Notes under the pieces: model-generated
Told to the model about the DNA's origin: nothing
Databases searched by the model: none
What the model saw: the letters and a program-made list of their open reading frames with translations, nothing else
Shown: one piece after another, positions 35,393 through 43,181 of the stretch
How the letters are laid out: each line of letters opens with the position of its first letter
Numbering within the stretch: the stretch's first letter is position 1
Origin: Sulfurimonas sp.
GTDB taxonomy: Bacteria; Campylobacterota; Campylobacteria; Campylobacterales; Sulfurimonadaceae
Length of the DNA stretch: 50,853 nucleotides
NCBI GenBank assembly: GCA_028684815.1
Contig: JAQUFE010000014.1
Span: 1 to 50,853 of the forward strand
Direction of reading: 5' to 3'
Position numbers and translations under genes: made by a program

Positions 35393-36238
35393 CTATCCCC
35401 TTTCTATTTGCGCTAGTATCTTTTTAAACTCTTTTGTCTCTTTTATATCATGAAATGATGTTTCATCTTCTACATCATCCTTTAAGTTTGGAGATTTTTG
35501 TAGGGCCAACTCTAGGTCATTTATGGCATCTGTTAAGTTTCCAAGCTCTGCATTCGCACAAGAGCGTTGCCAGTAAGCATAACCGTAATTATCATCTATC
35601 TCTATAGCGCGGTTACTAAGATTTAATGCCCATTCATACTCATCAAGATCTAAAACAGCATCAGCTTTGTAAGCATAAACTTCTGCATCATTAGAATTTA
35701 ATTTTAAGATTTCATCGTAGATATCTATTCTTGATTGTGGATTTGTCTCAAGATTTGAGCGCATCCATAAGGAGTGAATAAACTGAGTGTTATAAATCTT
35801 GTTTTGGTTCTCTAGAATTTTTTTAGACTGCTCAGTTAGAGTGTCTTCAAGCGATTCTAGCTTCTCGTTGTACTTTTTAGTGATTTGCTCAACCCTTGCT
35901 TCTACGATATCTTCAGTCTTTTTTCGGATATCTCTAAGAGAGTTCCAGCCTGCAAAAATGAGTACAGAAGTAGCTGCTGCAATGATGTAAAAGATATTTC
36001 CAACAGTATCTGTGATATATCTAGCCGACCTATCAGTTTGAGACACTTCAGCTCTCGAAATCCTCTGCTCGACGTCGGAACGAAGCCTATGATGATCTAT
36101 CCTTATATCTCTTAACTCATCTAAGATATATCTCTCAATAAGCGGAACGAAAAGCTCTTTTTCAATCTTCTCTTCTTTTTTCTCATTAGCAAAACCAAAG
36201 AGAATAAAGATAGTAAAAAGTAGTAATAATATTTTCAA
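35393..36238 (-). CDS. Membrane-anchored TPR protein
   Basis: This 281-residue protein has an N-terminal hydrophobic signal or anchor (about 1-17), a membrane helix near 83-101 and a coiled coil (about 105-150, EARVEQITKKYNEKLESLED). Two to three TPR repeats follow (about 175-255, AEVYAYKADAVLDLDEYEWAL and YGYAYWQRSCANAELGNLTDA). TPRs act as protein-binding scaffolds. Being four bases upstream of putA, it is cotranscribed with proline use. Whether it assembles PutA at the membrane is speculation. Confidence 0.7.
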   Translation of the reverse strand: MKILLLLFTIFILFGFANEKKEEKIEKELFVPLIERYILDELRDIRIDHHRLRSDVEQRISRAEVSQTDRSARYITDTVGNIFYIIAAATSVLIFAGWNSLRDIRKKTEDIVEARVEQITKKYNEKLESLEDTLTEQSKKILENQNKIYNTQFIHSLWMRSNLETNPQSRIDIYDEILKLNSNDAEVYAYKADAVLDLDEYEWALNLSNRAIEIDDNYGYAYWQRSCANAELGNLTDAINDLELALQKSPNLKDDVEDETSFHDIKETKEFKKILAQIERG

Positions 36239-36271
36239 ATAAAACCTTTTAGTAGTGTGAAATCACTTTTA

Positions 36272-36394
36272 GTGTATAGTTTAGCAGCTTAATAACTAAT
36301 AATATTACATAAATAGTGTAAAATTTTGACATAAATTTGTGTAAAAAAATATACTTTAAGAGGAAGAATAACTCTGTTTTGTGTATAATTACAC
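36272..36394. promoter_or_regulatory. Repeated GTGTA motifs and promoter upstream of the MerR-type gene
   Basis: GTGTA occurs at 36272-36276, 36316-36320, 36339-36343 and 36381-36385. The last forms a dyad, GTGTATAATTACAC (36381-36394), that contains a TATAAT -10 element (36384-36389). The spacings (44, 23 and 42) are close to multiples of two helical turns. This suits binding of a regulator such as the adjacent MerR-type protein. The gap also drives the divergent TPR-putA operon. Confidence 0.5.
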
Positions 36395-36416
36395 TTAAAT
36401 ATTTTAGGAGAATAGG

Positions 36417-36758
36417 GTGTCATTTATAGATAAAGATAAGCCAGTAATTCCGCTTAGTGGTGTCGCAGAGATGCTAGGGGCAAAAAGTAGAACGCTTAGA
36501 ATGTACGAAGATAAAGGGCTGTTGCCAAAGCATGAGGGCATCCTCAAAAAACTATACTCCATAAATGACATACAAACCATAGCATTCATTCACTACATAG
36601 CAAGTGTAAAAAAGATAAATGCAAATGGAATCAAGTACATATTGGAACTCTTAAACGCAAACATGAGCCAAGATGAGAAAGATAAAATTATCACAAATAC
36701 AGAAAAACAACTTGAACTTACCCCTGCTAAAGAGATAGATGATATAGAAGTTTTTTAA
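36417..36758 (+). CDS. MerR-type transcriptional regulator
   Basis: The 113-residue protein begins at a GTG with AGGAG six bases upstream. The winged-helix DNA-binding domain (about 10-75) reads PLSGVAEMLGAKSRTLRMYEDKGLLP with YSINDIQTIAFIHYI, in the style of MerR and HspR proteins. The C-terminal 35 residues are acidic and short, with no cysteines, so metal sensing of the usual MerR kind is unlikely. The direct GTGTA repeats upstream suggest autoregulation. The target is unknown; the divergent TPR-putA-putP operon is a candidate. Confidence 0.8.
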   Translation: MSFIDKDKPVIPLSGVAEMLGAKSRTLRMYEDKGLLPKHEGILKKLYSINDIQTIAFIHYIASVKKINANGIKYILELLNANMSQDEKDKIITNTEKQLELTPAKEIDDIEVF

Positions 36759-36798
36759 AAACAGATATACTTCTTTCTTAATTACAAAAAGGTTTTTT

Positions 36799-37092
36799 AT
36801 GGATAGTGAGATTATTTACTCTAGTTTTGGGATTGTTGTTTTAGTTATTATTATATTTTTTGTTTTAAGAAGTAAAGAGGCTGTTCCTACTAGAAGCCAA
36901 GAAGAAAAAAAAGCACAAATCATCTCAGATTACAAGCAAAAAATTAAAAATATTCTAAGCACAGTAAGTGAAGATGAAAGAGTTGAAAAAAAGAAAAAAT
37001 TATTAGCTCAAATTAGTAATGAATTAGCATTAAATATATACTTTGATGAGGATGATATAAGAGAAGTTATCTTATCTCTCTCAAAAGAGTAA
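36799..37092 (+). CDS. Small membrane protein of unknown function
   Basis: This 97-residue protein has one N-terminal membrane helix (about 3-24, SFGIVVLVIIIFFVLRSK). A lysine-rich cytoplasmic domain predicted to be helical follows (EEKKAQIISDYKQKIKNILS, then VEKKKKLLAQISNELALN). The family is not recognised. It is followed four bases later by ung, suggesting cotranscription. Confidence 0.65.
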   Translation: MDSEIIYSSFGIVVLVIIIFFVLRSKEAVPTRSQEEKKAQIISDYKQKIKNILSTVSEDERVEKKKKLLAQISNELALNIYFDEDDIREVILSLSKE

Positions 37093-37096
37093 GAGA

Positions 37097-37774
37097 GTGC
37101 TAAAAAGATTAATAAAATCAACAGAGTGGTCATCTCTTGTCTCTTTGCAGATGGAGATGAGTTACTTTGAGAGATTAGAAAAATTTGTAGAAGATGAGTA
37201 CAAAACTAAAACAATCTTTCCACCAAAAGAGCAGATTTTTAGAGCATTTGAACTAGTTAAACCACAAGATGTAAAAGTTGTGATAATCGGGCAAGATCCA
37301 TATCATGGCATCTCTCAAGCAAATGGTCTGGCTTTTTCAGTAGTAAAAGAGTGTAAAATTCCGCCATCTTTGAGAAACATCTTTGTGGAATTAGTTGATG
37401 ATATGGCTTGCAATCAGCCAAGCTCTCCAGATTTAACTAACTGGGCAAAAGAGGGCGTATTGCTTATAAACAGTGTGCTTAGCGTTGAGATGGCAAAGGC
37501 AAACTCTCATAAGGGCAGGGGATGGGAAGAGCTTACTGACTCTGTTATAGAAAAACTCTCAAGTGAGTATGAACACATAGTCTTTATACTTTGGGGAAAT
37601 CCCTCTCAAAAAAAAGAGAGACTTATAGACTCCAAAAAACACCTAATCCTAAAATCCCCACACCCCTCACCATTAAGTGCTTACAGAGGCTTCTTTGGCT
37701 CAAAACCTTTCTCAAAAGCAAATGAGTATCTCACGACTCACAAAAGAGGCGAGGTTAATTGGTGCTTAGATTAA
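37097..37774 (+). CDS. ung: Uracil-DNA glycosylase
   Basis: This 225-residue family 1 enzyme removes uracil from DNA. The water-activating loop is GQDPYHG (65-71, with D67). The uracil-recognition and DNA-intercalation segments are seen as NSVLSVE and HPSPLSAYRGFFGSKPFSKAN. The length is normal. The start is a GTG at 37097 with AAGAG before it, four bases after the previous stop. Its last 20 bases overlap the end of the convergent EEP-family gene. Confidence 0.95.
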   Translation: MLKRLIKSTEWSSLVSLQMEMSYFERLEKFVEDEYKTKTIFPPKEQIFRAFELVKPQDVKVVIIGQDPYHGISQANGLAFSVVKECKIPPSLRNIFVELVDDMACNQPSSPDLTNWAKEGVLLINSVLSVEMAKANSHKGRGWEELTDSVIEKLSSEYEHIVFILWGNPSQKKERLIDSKKHLILKSPHPSPLSAYRGFFGSKPFSKANEYLTTHKRGEVNWCLD

Positions 37775-38765
37775 ACTTCGCCATAACAGGAAGGTGGTCT
37801 GAGTAGCCTTCGCCTTTGTGTCTTGGGATTCTTGCATTTGAGACTTGCCATCTGTAGATGTTTTTTTTCTTAAAAAGGTAATCTTTTTCTAGGTTTTTTA
37901 TACTTGCATCAAGGTAGAACATCTCTTTTTTGTCTAGTAAAGATTGAGAGATTAGGATGTTATCTAGTGCCTCTTTTTTGCCTCTGTAGATGTAAGTATA
38001 TCTATCATCAAGCTCTGCATCGTACCAGAGGTTGTAGAAGTTGTTTTTTTCATGCTTTGCATCTTTGGCTTTTTGAGTCTGTTTTATACTTCGCAGAACA
38101 TGATTTATGCCAGTTTTTCCATTTGTATCATTGAGCCTTTTTATGCGCCCAAACTTTATATACTCTTCATAGTCAGAGTTAAAATCACCAACTAAGATGA
38201 TGTTTTTATCATATCCAATCTGCTCAACTCTGTCTCTTAAGAGTTTAGCTGAGAGAATTCTTGCACTCTCAGGTTTTGACTTTGCACTCCAATGGTTTGC
38301 AAAGAGGTAAAACTCTACGCCATCTATCTTAAACTTTGCCTCTAAGATATTTCTATATTTGTAAGTTTTTGTAACCTCTACTTCTTTTGTATAGACAAAG
38401 GGATATTTACTTAAAATCGCTACATTTATAGCTGTATTTTTCTTATCTGCAATCTTATAAAACTCATAGTAAAGTCCAGCTCTCTTTAGTGTAAAACGAA
38501 GATCTTTTAGAGCAACAAGTGAGTGAACTTCTTGTAAAGCTATGATATCTGCATCTAACTCTTTTATGACTTTTGCTATATTTTGTAGTTTTATCTTATA
38601 AGTTTTTTGATTCCAGTTACTCTTTGTGTTTGGCTTATACTCTTTGTATTTGTAGCCTTTTTGCTCTAAGTCAAAAAGATTTTCAACATTATAAGTTGCG
38701 ATGCTCAAAACCCTATCTCCAAAAAGTGTACCAAGAAGTACAAAGAGTAAAAAGAGGTGTCTCAC
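37755..38765 (-). CDS. Exported endonuclease/exonuclease/phosphatase-family protein
   Basis: This 336-residue protein has a signal peptide (MRHLFLLFVLLGTLFGD) and an EEP domain. IATYNVENLFD carries the metal-binding asparagine. IIALQEVHS carries the catalytic glutamate, NHWSAKS the active-site histidine, LVGDFNSDYEE the aspartate-asparagine pair, and SDHLPVMAKF the terminal histidine. Substrates of such exported proteins include nucleic acids and phospholipids; this one is not assignable. The GTG start shares one base with the stop of the upstream oligopeptidase. It overlaps ung by 20 bases at its end. Confidence 0.85.
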   Translation of the reverse strand: MRHLFLLFVLLGTLFGDRVLSIATYNVENLFDLEQKGYKYKEYKPNTKSNWNQKTYKIKLQNIAKVIKELDADIIALQEVHSLVALKDLRFTLKRAGLYYEFYKIADKKNTAINVAILSKYPFVYTKEVEVTKTYKYRNILEAKFKIDGVEFYLFANHWSAKSKPESARILSAKLLRDRVEQIGYDKNIILVGDFNSDYEEYIKFGRIKRLNDTNGKTGINHVLRSIKQTQKAKDAKHEKNNFYNLWYDAELDDRYTYIYRGKKEALDNILISQSLLDKKEMFYLDASIKNLEKDYLFKKKNIYRWQVSNARIPRHKGEGYSDHLPVMAKFNLSTN

Positions 38766-40714
38766 TAGATGATTCCATTTAGTCTCAACAAGCTTTGTGC
38801 ATCTGGTTCTCTACCCATTAAAGCTCTAAAATACTCATCCATACTCTTTGCTCCTCCACCTTTTAGAACAATATCGAGATAAGCTTTAGCTATCTTAGAG
38901 TCAAAAATCCCCTCATCAACCACGCTAAAAAATAGATCAGCACTCAGTACTTCCGCCCATTTATAACTATAGTAACCAGCCGCATAACCGCCTGCAAAGA
39001 TATGTGAAAAACCATTTTGAAACTTGTTATATGATGGCGGTTTTATAAGTGCGGTATCTTCTCTTATGGCATCTAGTAGGGTTTGAATTTTATCTCCACT
39101 ATAAAGTTCAGAGTGAAGTTTAAAGTCAAACAAAGAGAACTCTAACTGGCGAAGCATTTGCGACGCTGACATAAAGTTTTTAGCGCGCACAAGTCTCTCT
39201 ATCATCTCATCTGGCAACACCTCTTTTGTCTCATGATGAGATGCAAAGAGTTTTAAAACCTTTGGCTCATAAGCAAAGTTTTCTAAAAACTGAGATGGAA
39301 ACTCAACTGCATCCCACTCCACTCCATTTACACCACTCACTTCAATCTCGCCAACTTCACTAAGAAGATGATGGATAGCGTGACCCATCTCATGAAAAAG
39401 AGTTACTACATCATCGTGTCTTAGAAGTGATTTTTGAGTCTTGCTTGACGCTGTAAAGTTACAAACTACAAAAGCAGATGCGAGCTTTGTTTTGCCATCT
39501 TTAGTTTTAGAGTGAGTCTCAAAGTTGTGCATCCACGCTCCGCCGCGCTTACTCTTTCTAGCTTCAAGGTCAAGATAGATTCTTGCTTTTACTTCACCAC
39601 TTAAGTAGATATCATAAGCACTAGCTTTCTCATCCCAAAGCTTTTCATCTACCTTTACAAATGAGATGCCAAAGAGCTTGTTTAAAAAAAGAAAGGTTCC
39701 ATCTACTACGCTTTGTTGCTCAAAATAAGGTCTATACTCTTCCTCATCTATATCGTACTTCTCTTTTTTAAGTATCTCGCTATAGTAAGCACTATCAAAA
39801 CTCTCTAGTGGCTCTTTTGAGAGTACTTGAACCTCTTTTAGTTCCTCTTTTGCCTGCTCTTTTGAGTTTTGTATAAGAGTTTGTAAAAAATCTATAACGC
39901 TCTTTGTATCTTTTGCCATCTTAGATGCTAAGGAGAGTTCTGCATAGTTACTAAAGCCTAAGATTTTACTCATCTCATCTTTTAAACTAAGAAGTTCATC
40001 TATAATAGCAGCATTTTCTGGCGACCTTGTTACATAAGCTTTGTAGAGTTCTTCTCTAATTTCGCGGTTTGCTCCATAGGTCATATATGCTATATATGAT
40101 GGCATCTGAAGTGTAAATCTGTACTTTACTACACCATCCTCTTCAAACTTCGCACTCTCAATGTCACTCTTTGGAAGTCCATCAACATCCTTTGCATCTG
40201 AAGTTATATACTCATAAGCGTTGGTTGCATCTAGGAGGTTTTGAGAGAAGTCATTTGAGAGTTGGCTCTTTTTGATATTTATCTCTTGAAGTCTTGTTTT
40301 TTTTGTCTCATCAAGATGTGCACCACTTAGCTCGTAGTGTAAGATGTTTAATTCTAGTACTCTTTTTTGCTCAAAGTTTAAAGTGCTAGCTTCATTTGCT
40401 AAAATCTCTTTATAAGCCCTGTAAATCTCTATGTTTTGAGATAGTTTTGTAGAGTAGTCTGTGATGATAGGCAGAGAGTCTGCATATACTTTTTGCGAAT
40501 CCTCAGAGTTGTTAACTGCATTTATATGCGAGAGTGGTGAGAAAAACAGCTCTAATTTCTCTTCATTTTCTTGTAGTGGTTTAACAAACGATGCATAGCT
40601 TTTCTTATCAAGTTTAAGTAACTCATCAACGCTTTGGTTATTTTGTTCTATAATAGTTTGTAAATCATCTATAAAACTCTCTAAATTTAGACTAAATTTT
40701 AAAAATTTGCTCAT
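38765..40714 (-). CDS. M3-family oligopeptidase (oligopeptidase A-like)
   Basis: This 649-residue cytoplasmic zinc metallopeptidase has the metal site HEMGH (441-445) and a downstream glutamate in GVEWDAVEFPSQFLENF. The C-terminal FAGGYAAGYYSYKWAEV is the usual substrate-closing motif. It cleaves short peptides during protein turnover or processing. Its ATG overlaps the upstream protease stop (TAATG), and the following EEP gene overlaps it by one base. These genes plus the 438-residue protein form one tightly packed operon. Confidence 0.92.
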   Translation of the reverse strand: MSKFLKFSLNLESFIDDLQTIIEQNNQSVDELLKLDKKSYASFVKPLQENEEKLELFFSPLSHINAVNNSEDSQKVYADSLPIITDYSTKLSQNIEIYRAYKEILANEASTLNFEQKRVLELNILHYELSGAHLDETKKTRLQEINIKKSQLSNDFSQNLLDATNAYEYITSDAKDVDGLPKSDIESAKFEEDGVVKYRFTLQMPSYIAYMTYGANREIREELYKAYVTRSPENAAIIDELLSLKDEMSKILGFSNYAELSLASKMAKDTKSVIDFLQTLIQNSKEQAKEELKEVQVLSKEPLESFDSAYYSEILKKEKYDIDEEEYRPYFEQQSVVDGTFLFLNKLFGISFVKVDEKLWDEKASAYDIYLSGEVKARIYLDLEARKSKRGGAWMHNFETHSKTKDGKTKLASAFVVCNFTASSKTQKSLLRHDDVVTLFHEMGHAIHHLLSEVGEIEVSGVNGVEWDAVEFPSQFLENFAYEPKVLKLFASHHETKEVLPDEMIERLVRAKNFMSASQMLRQLEFSLFDFKLHSELYSGDKIQTLLDAIREDTALIKPPSYNKFQNGFSHIFAGGYAAGYYSYKWAEVLSADLFFSVVDEGIFDSKIAKAYLDIVLKGGGAKSMDEYFRALMGREPDAQSLLRLNGII

Positions 40715-41805
40715 TATCTATCTTCCTCATCTCTTTTTAATTTTACGGCTTTAAATCTATCTATCAAAATCCCATCATACTCATCTGAGAGTCTAAAGAG
40801 TCTCTCTAAGGCTACTCTCCCCTCATCAAATGATAAAGAAGAATCAACTATCAAGTAAGAGAGATAGATGCTATTTTCATTTATAGAAAATTGAAGATAG
40901 CTTAACTTTTCATTTTCGCTAAGAAGATAATCATAGATATTTTCTATATCTTCTTTTGGAATCCTGCAAAGTTTAGAATCTCCTATGATGACGCCATTTT
41001 CATAGTAGTTTATCTCTATGCGTGCACTACCAAAGTCAACTCTCCACGATGCTTGAGAGCGTCTTGAGAGCGTGACATTGATATCAAGTGAAGCGAGAAT
41101 CTCTTCTAAGAGTTTTGTAGCGCCTGATGGAGTGTAGCCTTTTCGTCTGAGCTTTGCAACTTCAAGCTTAGAGCCACACTCGAAGCAGTAGTCATTTTTT
41201 ATATCTTTTTCTTTTATAAGATTTTTGCAAGATGGACACTTTATAATGTTTATCTCGCCCACTTCTTTAAAGTTTTTTATTGCTTCTTCTACATAAAAAT
41301 GTGGAAGTGCAAAGCCTAAGTTATTTGCATTTTGTATGATAAAAGTGTTTACGCCTATGACATCACCCCTGGTATTTAACAGTGGTCCTCCGCTATTTCC
41401 TGGGTTTATGGCTGCATCTATTTGGATGTACTCTAAATCTTCATAGAGTCTTGAAGCTTTTGAGACGATGCCCTCTGTAGCAGTATAGTTTAAACCATAA
41501 GGATGACCTATAGCTATAGTTGTATCGCCATTTTTCACTAGACTTAAAGAGAGTTTTAAAGGGTTCTTTGGCTCATCAAACTCAGTTTTTATAAAAGCTA
41601 AATCATAATCGCTATCATCATAAACAACTTGTGCAATAGTTCTTTTTATATTTTTTGAACTAACAACTACATCTTTGAGTCCGCCTACAACATGGGCATT
41701 TGTAACAATTAAATCGCCTATGATAAAACCACTTCCAGTTCCATAAGGCGTCATTATTTGGATGATATTATCTATGTATGTGTCAAGTAGTGTCTGAGTT
41801 AGCAT
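40714..41805 (-). CDS. Trypsin-like serine protease fused to a zinc ribbon
   Basis: This 363-residue protein has a DegP/trypsin-like protease domain (about 10-180). Its triad is complete: H38 in TNAHVVGG, D68 in DYDLAF and S138 in NPGNSGGPLL. A zinc ribbon follows (C190, C193, C207, C210). A C-terminal region (about 230-355) of alternating beta strands resembles YbjN-like domains (my reading, uncertain). There is no signal peptide or PDZ domain, so it is probably cytoplasmic, unlike DegP. It starts directly after the stop of the upstream unknown gene, with GAGGAG before it. Confidence 0.82.
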   Translation of the reverse strand: MLTQTLLDTYIDNIIQIMTPYGTGSGFIIGDLIVTNAHVVGGLKDVVVSSKNIKRTIAQVVYDDSDYDLAFIKTEFDEPKNPLKLSLSLVKNGDTTIAIGHPYGLNYTATEGIVSKASRLYEDLEYIQIDAAINPGNSGGPLLNTRGDVIGVNTFIIQNANNLGFALPHFYVEEAIKNFKEVGEINIIKCPSCKNLIKEKDIKNDYCFECGSKLEVAKLRRKGYTPSGATKLLEEILASLDINVTLSRRSQASWRVDFGSARIEINYYENGVIIGDSKLCRIPKEDIENIYDYLLSENEKLSYLQFSINENSIYLSYLIVDSSLSFDEGRVALERLFRLSDEYDGILIDRFKAVKLKRDEEDR

Positions 41806-43122
41806 CTAAATCTCCTCAAAGTTTAGATGCTTTAACTGCAAGAGGAAGCTATTGCTAAACTCGTTTAGAGATGAGAAGTTAAGCTTATCTCCAAAGGGCT
41901 TTAACTCTTTATATCTTGCTTGGTGCTCAGCTATGGCATCTTTGATTTTGGCTTTAATGGTATTTTTTGCAAAAATTTCTCTGTCTTGGTCGTAAAGCAC
42001 ACTATAGCCTAGCGCTTTGAAAAAGCTTGGATTTTGAATCTTTACTAGAGTATGAAGAAGATTTTTTACAATAGGGTTAAGCCCATAGTTGTAAAGAATA
42101 TATAGAGGGATATATTTATAAATGGTAGATATTATCTGGTTATAACGATTGTTTTTGTACCATCTTATCTTTAGAAGAGACTCATCTATAAAGTTAGAAA
42201 TCTCTTCAAGAGAGACTTTCTCCATCGGGTCAAAAGTGTATTTAGCGCTATAGAATTTCTTGCTAAACTCATCAAAGCTCATGCCTTTTAGTCTATCTAA
42301 ATACTTTCTTAACTCTTCATTTTTAAACTCAGTTGAGAGGTTCTCATCACTAAAATATATGCGTATTTTTTTACTCATCTTTTGATAGACATCGCACTTT
42401 ATTATTAAAAGATAGTCAATCTTAAAGAGTAGATGCAAGTATAAAAAAGCCTGCATTCCAGCGTTATCATTTGTTGGGAGTGTTAGTATCTTAGCATCTA
42501 ACTCATCTACCCATTTGTGTAAAAACTCATACTTTATCTTTAGCTCATCATCTTCCAATTTTGAAATGTGCGAAAAATCTTCAAGTCTGATATCTTTAAA
42601 CTCACTCTTTAAGTACTCCTTATCAAAATCAGCATTTAAAGCAATCTCTCGGAGTGGAAAAAATATCTTTTGCGGAGATGCCGTTATGTTATCATAATAG
42701 AGTTTTAGCTTTATATACTCACCATCGCTAGCGTAGTTTGAATAAGTTAACTGGTAGTTTCTCTCTAAGATATAGCGTTTTAGTGCAACACTTGCATCTG
42801 AGGTTTTTATCATCACAACTTGAGCGTAAAGATTCTCTTTTGTTACAACTCCTGTGACTCTTGCAGTTCCCTGAAATATCTCAAACTCTAGCTTGTCATC
42901 ATGCCTTACTAGTGTGATATTTTTGTTTGAGATATAGTTTTTAAAGTTCTCTAGAGTTTTAAAAAAAAACTCATAAGCATCCAGTGTTTCGTGTTTTTCA
43001 AAAGACTCATAAGAGAGGTTGAAAAGCTCCGCTTCATCAGGAGAGAGTGTAGCATTTATGCTTCTGCCAAAAGGATGGCGAAGCTCTGTAGATTTATAAG
43101 TAAAGAGGTTAAACCAGTTCAA
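41806..43122 (-). CDS. Unrecognised 438-residue protein
   Basis: I do not recognise a family. The N-terminal 170 residues look like alternating strands and helices (TLVRHDDKLEFEIFQGTAR, then NLYAQVVMIKTSD and YILERNYQLTY), perhaps a YbjN-like or type III chaperone-like fold. The C-terminal 260 residues are mostly helical and lysine-rich, with hydrophobic patches (IDYLLIIKCDVY, YIPLYILYNYG). There is no signal peptide. It is immediately followed by the zinc-ribbon protease in the same operon, so the two probably act together. Confidence 0.6.
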   Translation of the reverse strand: MNWFNLFTYKSTELRHPFGRSINATLSPDEAELFNLSYESFEKHETLDAYEFFFKTLENFKNYISNKNITLVRHDDKLEFEIFQGTARVTGVVTKENLYAQVVMIKTSDASVALKRYILERNYQLTYSNYASDGEYIKLKLYYDNITASPQKIFFPLREIALNADFDKEYLKSEFKDIRLEDFSHISKLEDDELKIKYEFLHKWVDELDAKILTLPTNDNAGMQAFLYLHLLFKIDYLLIIKCDVYQKMSKKIRIYFSDENLSTEFKNEELRKYLDRLKGMSFDEFSKKFYSAKYTFDPMEKVSLEEISNFIDESLLKIRWYKNNRYNQIISTIYKYIPLYILYNYGLNPIVKNLLHTLVKIQNPSFFKALGYSVLYDQDREIFAKNTIKAKIKDAIAEHQARYKELKPFGDKLNFSSLNEFSNSFLLQLKHLNFEEI

Positions 43123-43181
43123 AACATTCCTATATCAAGAGTATTTGTAATTTCTTCGCAATTATAGCACGCTAAAAGGTG

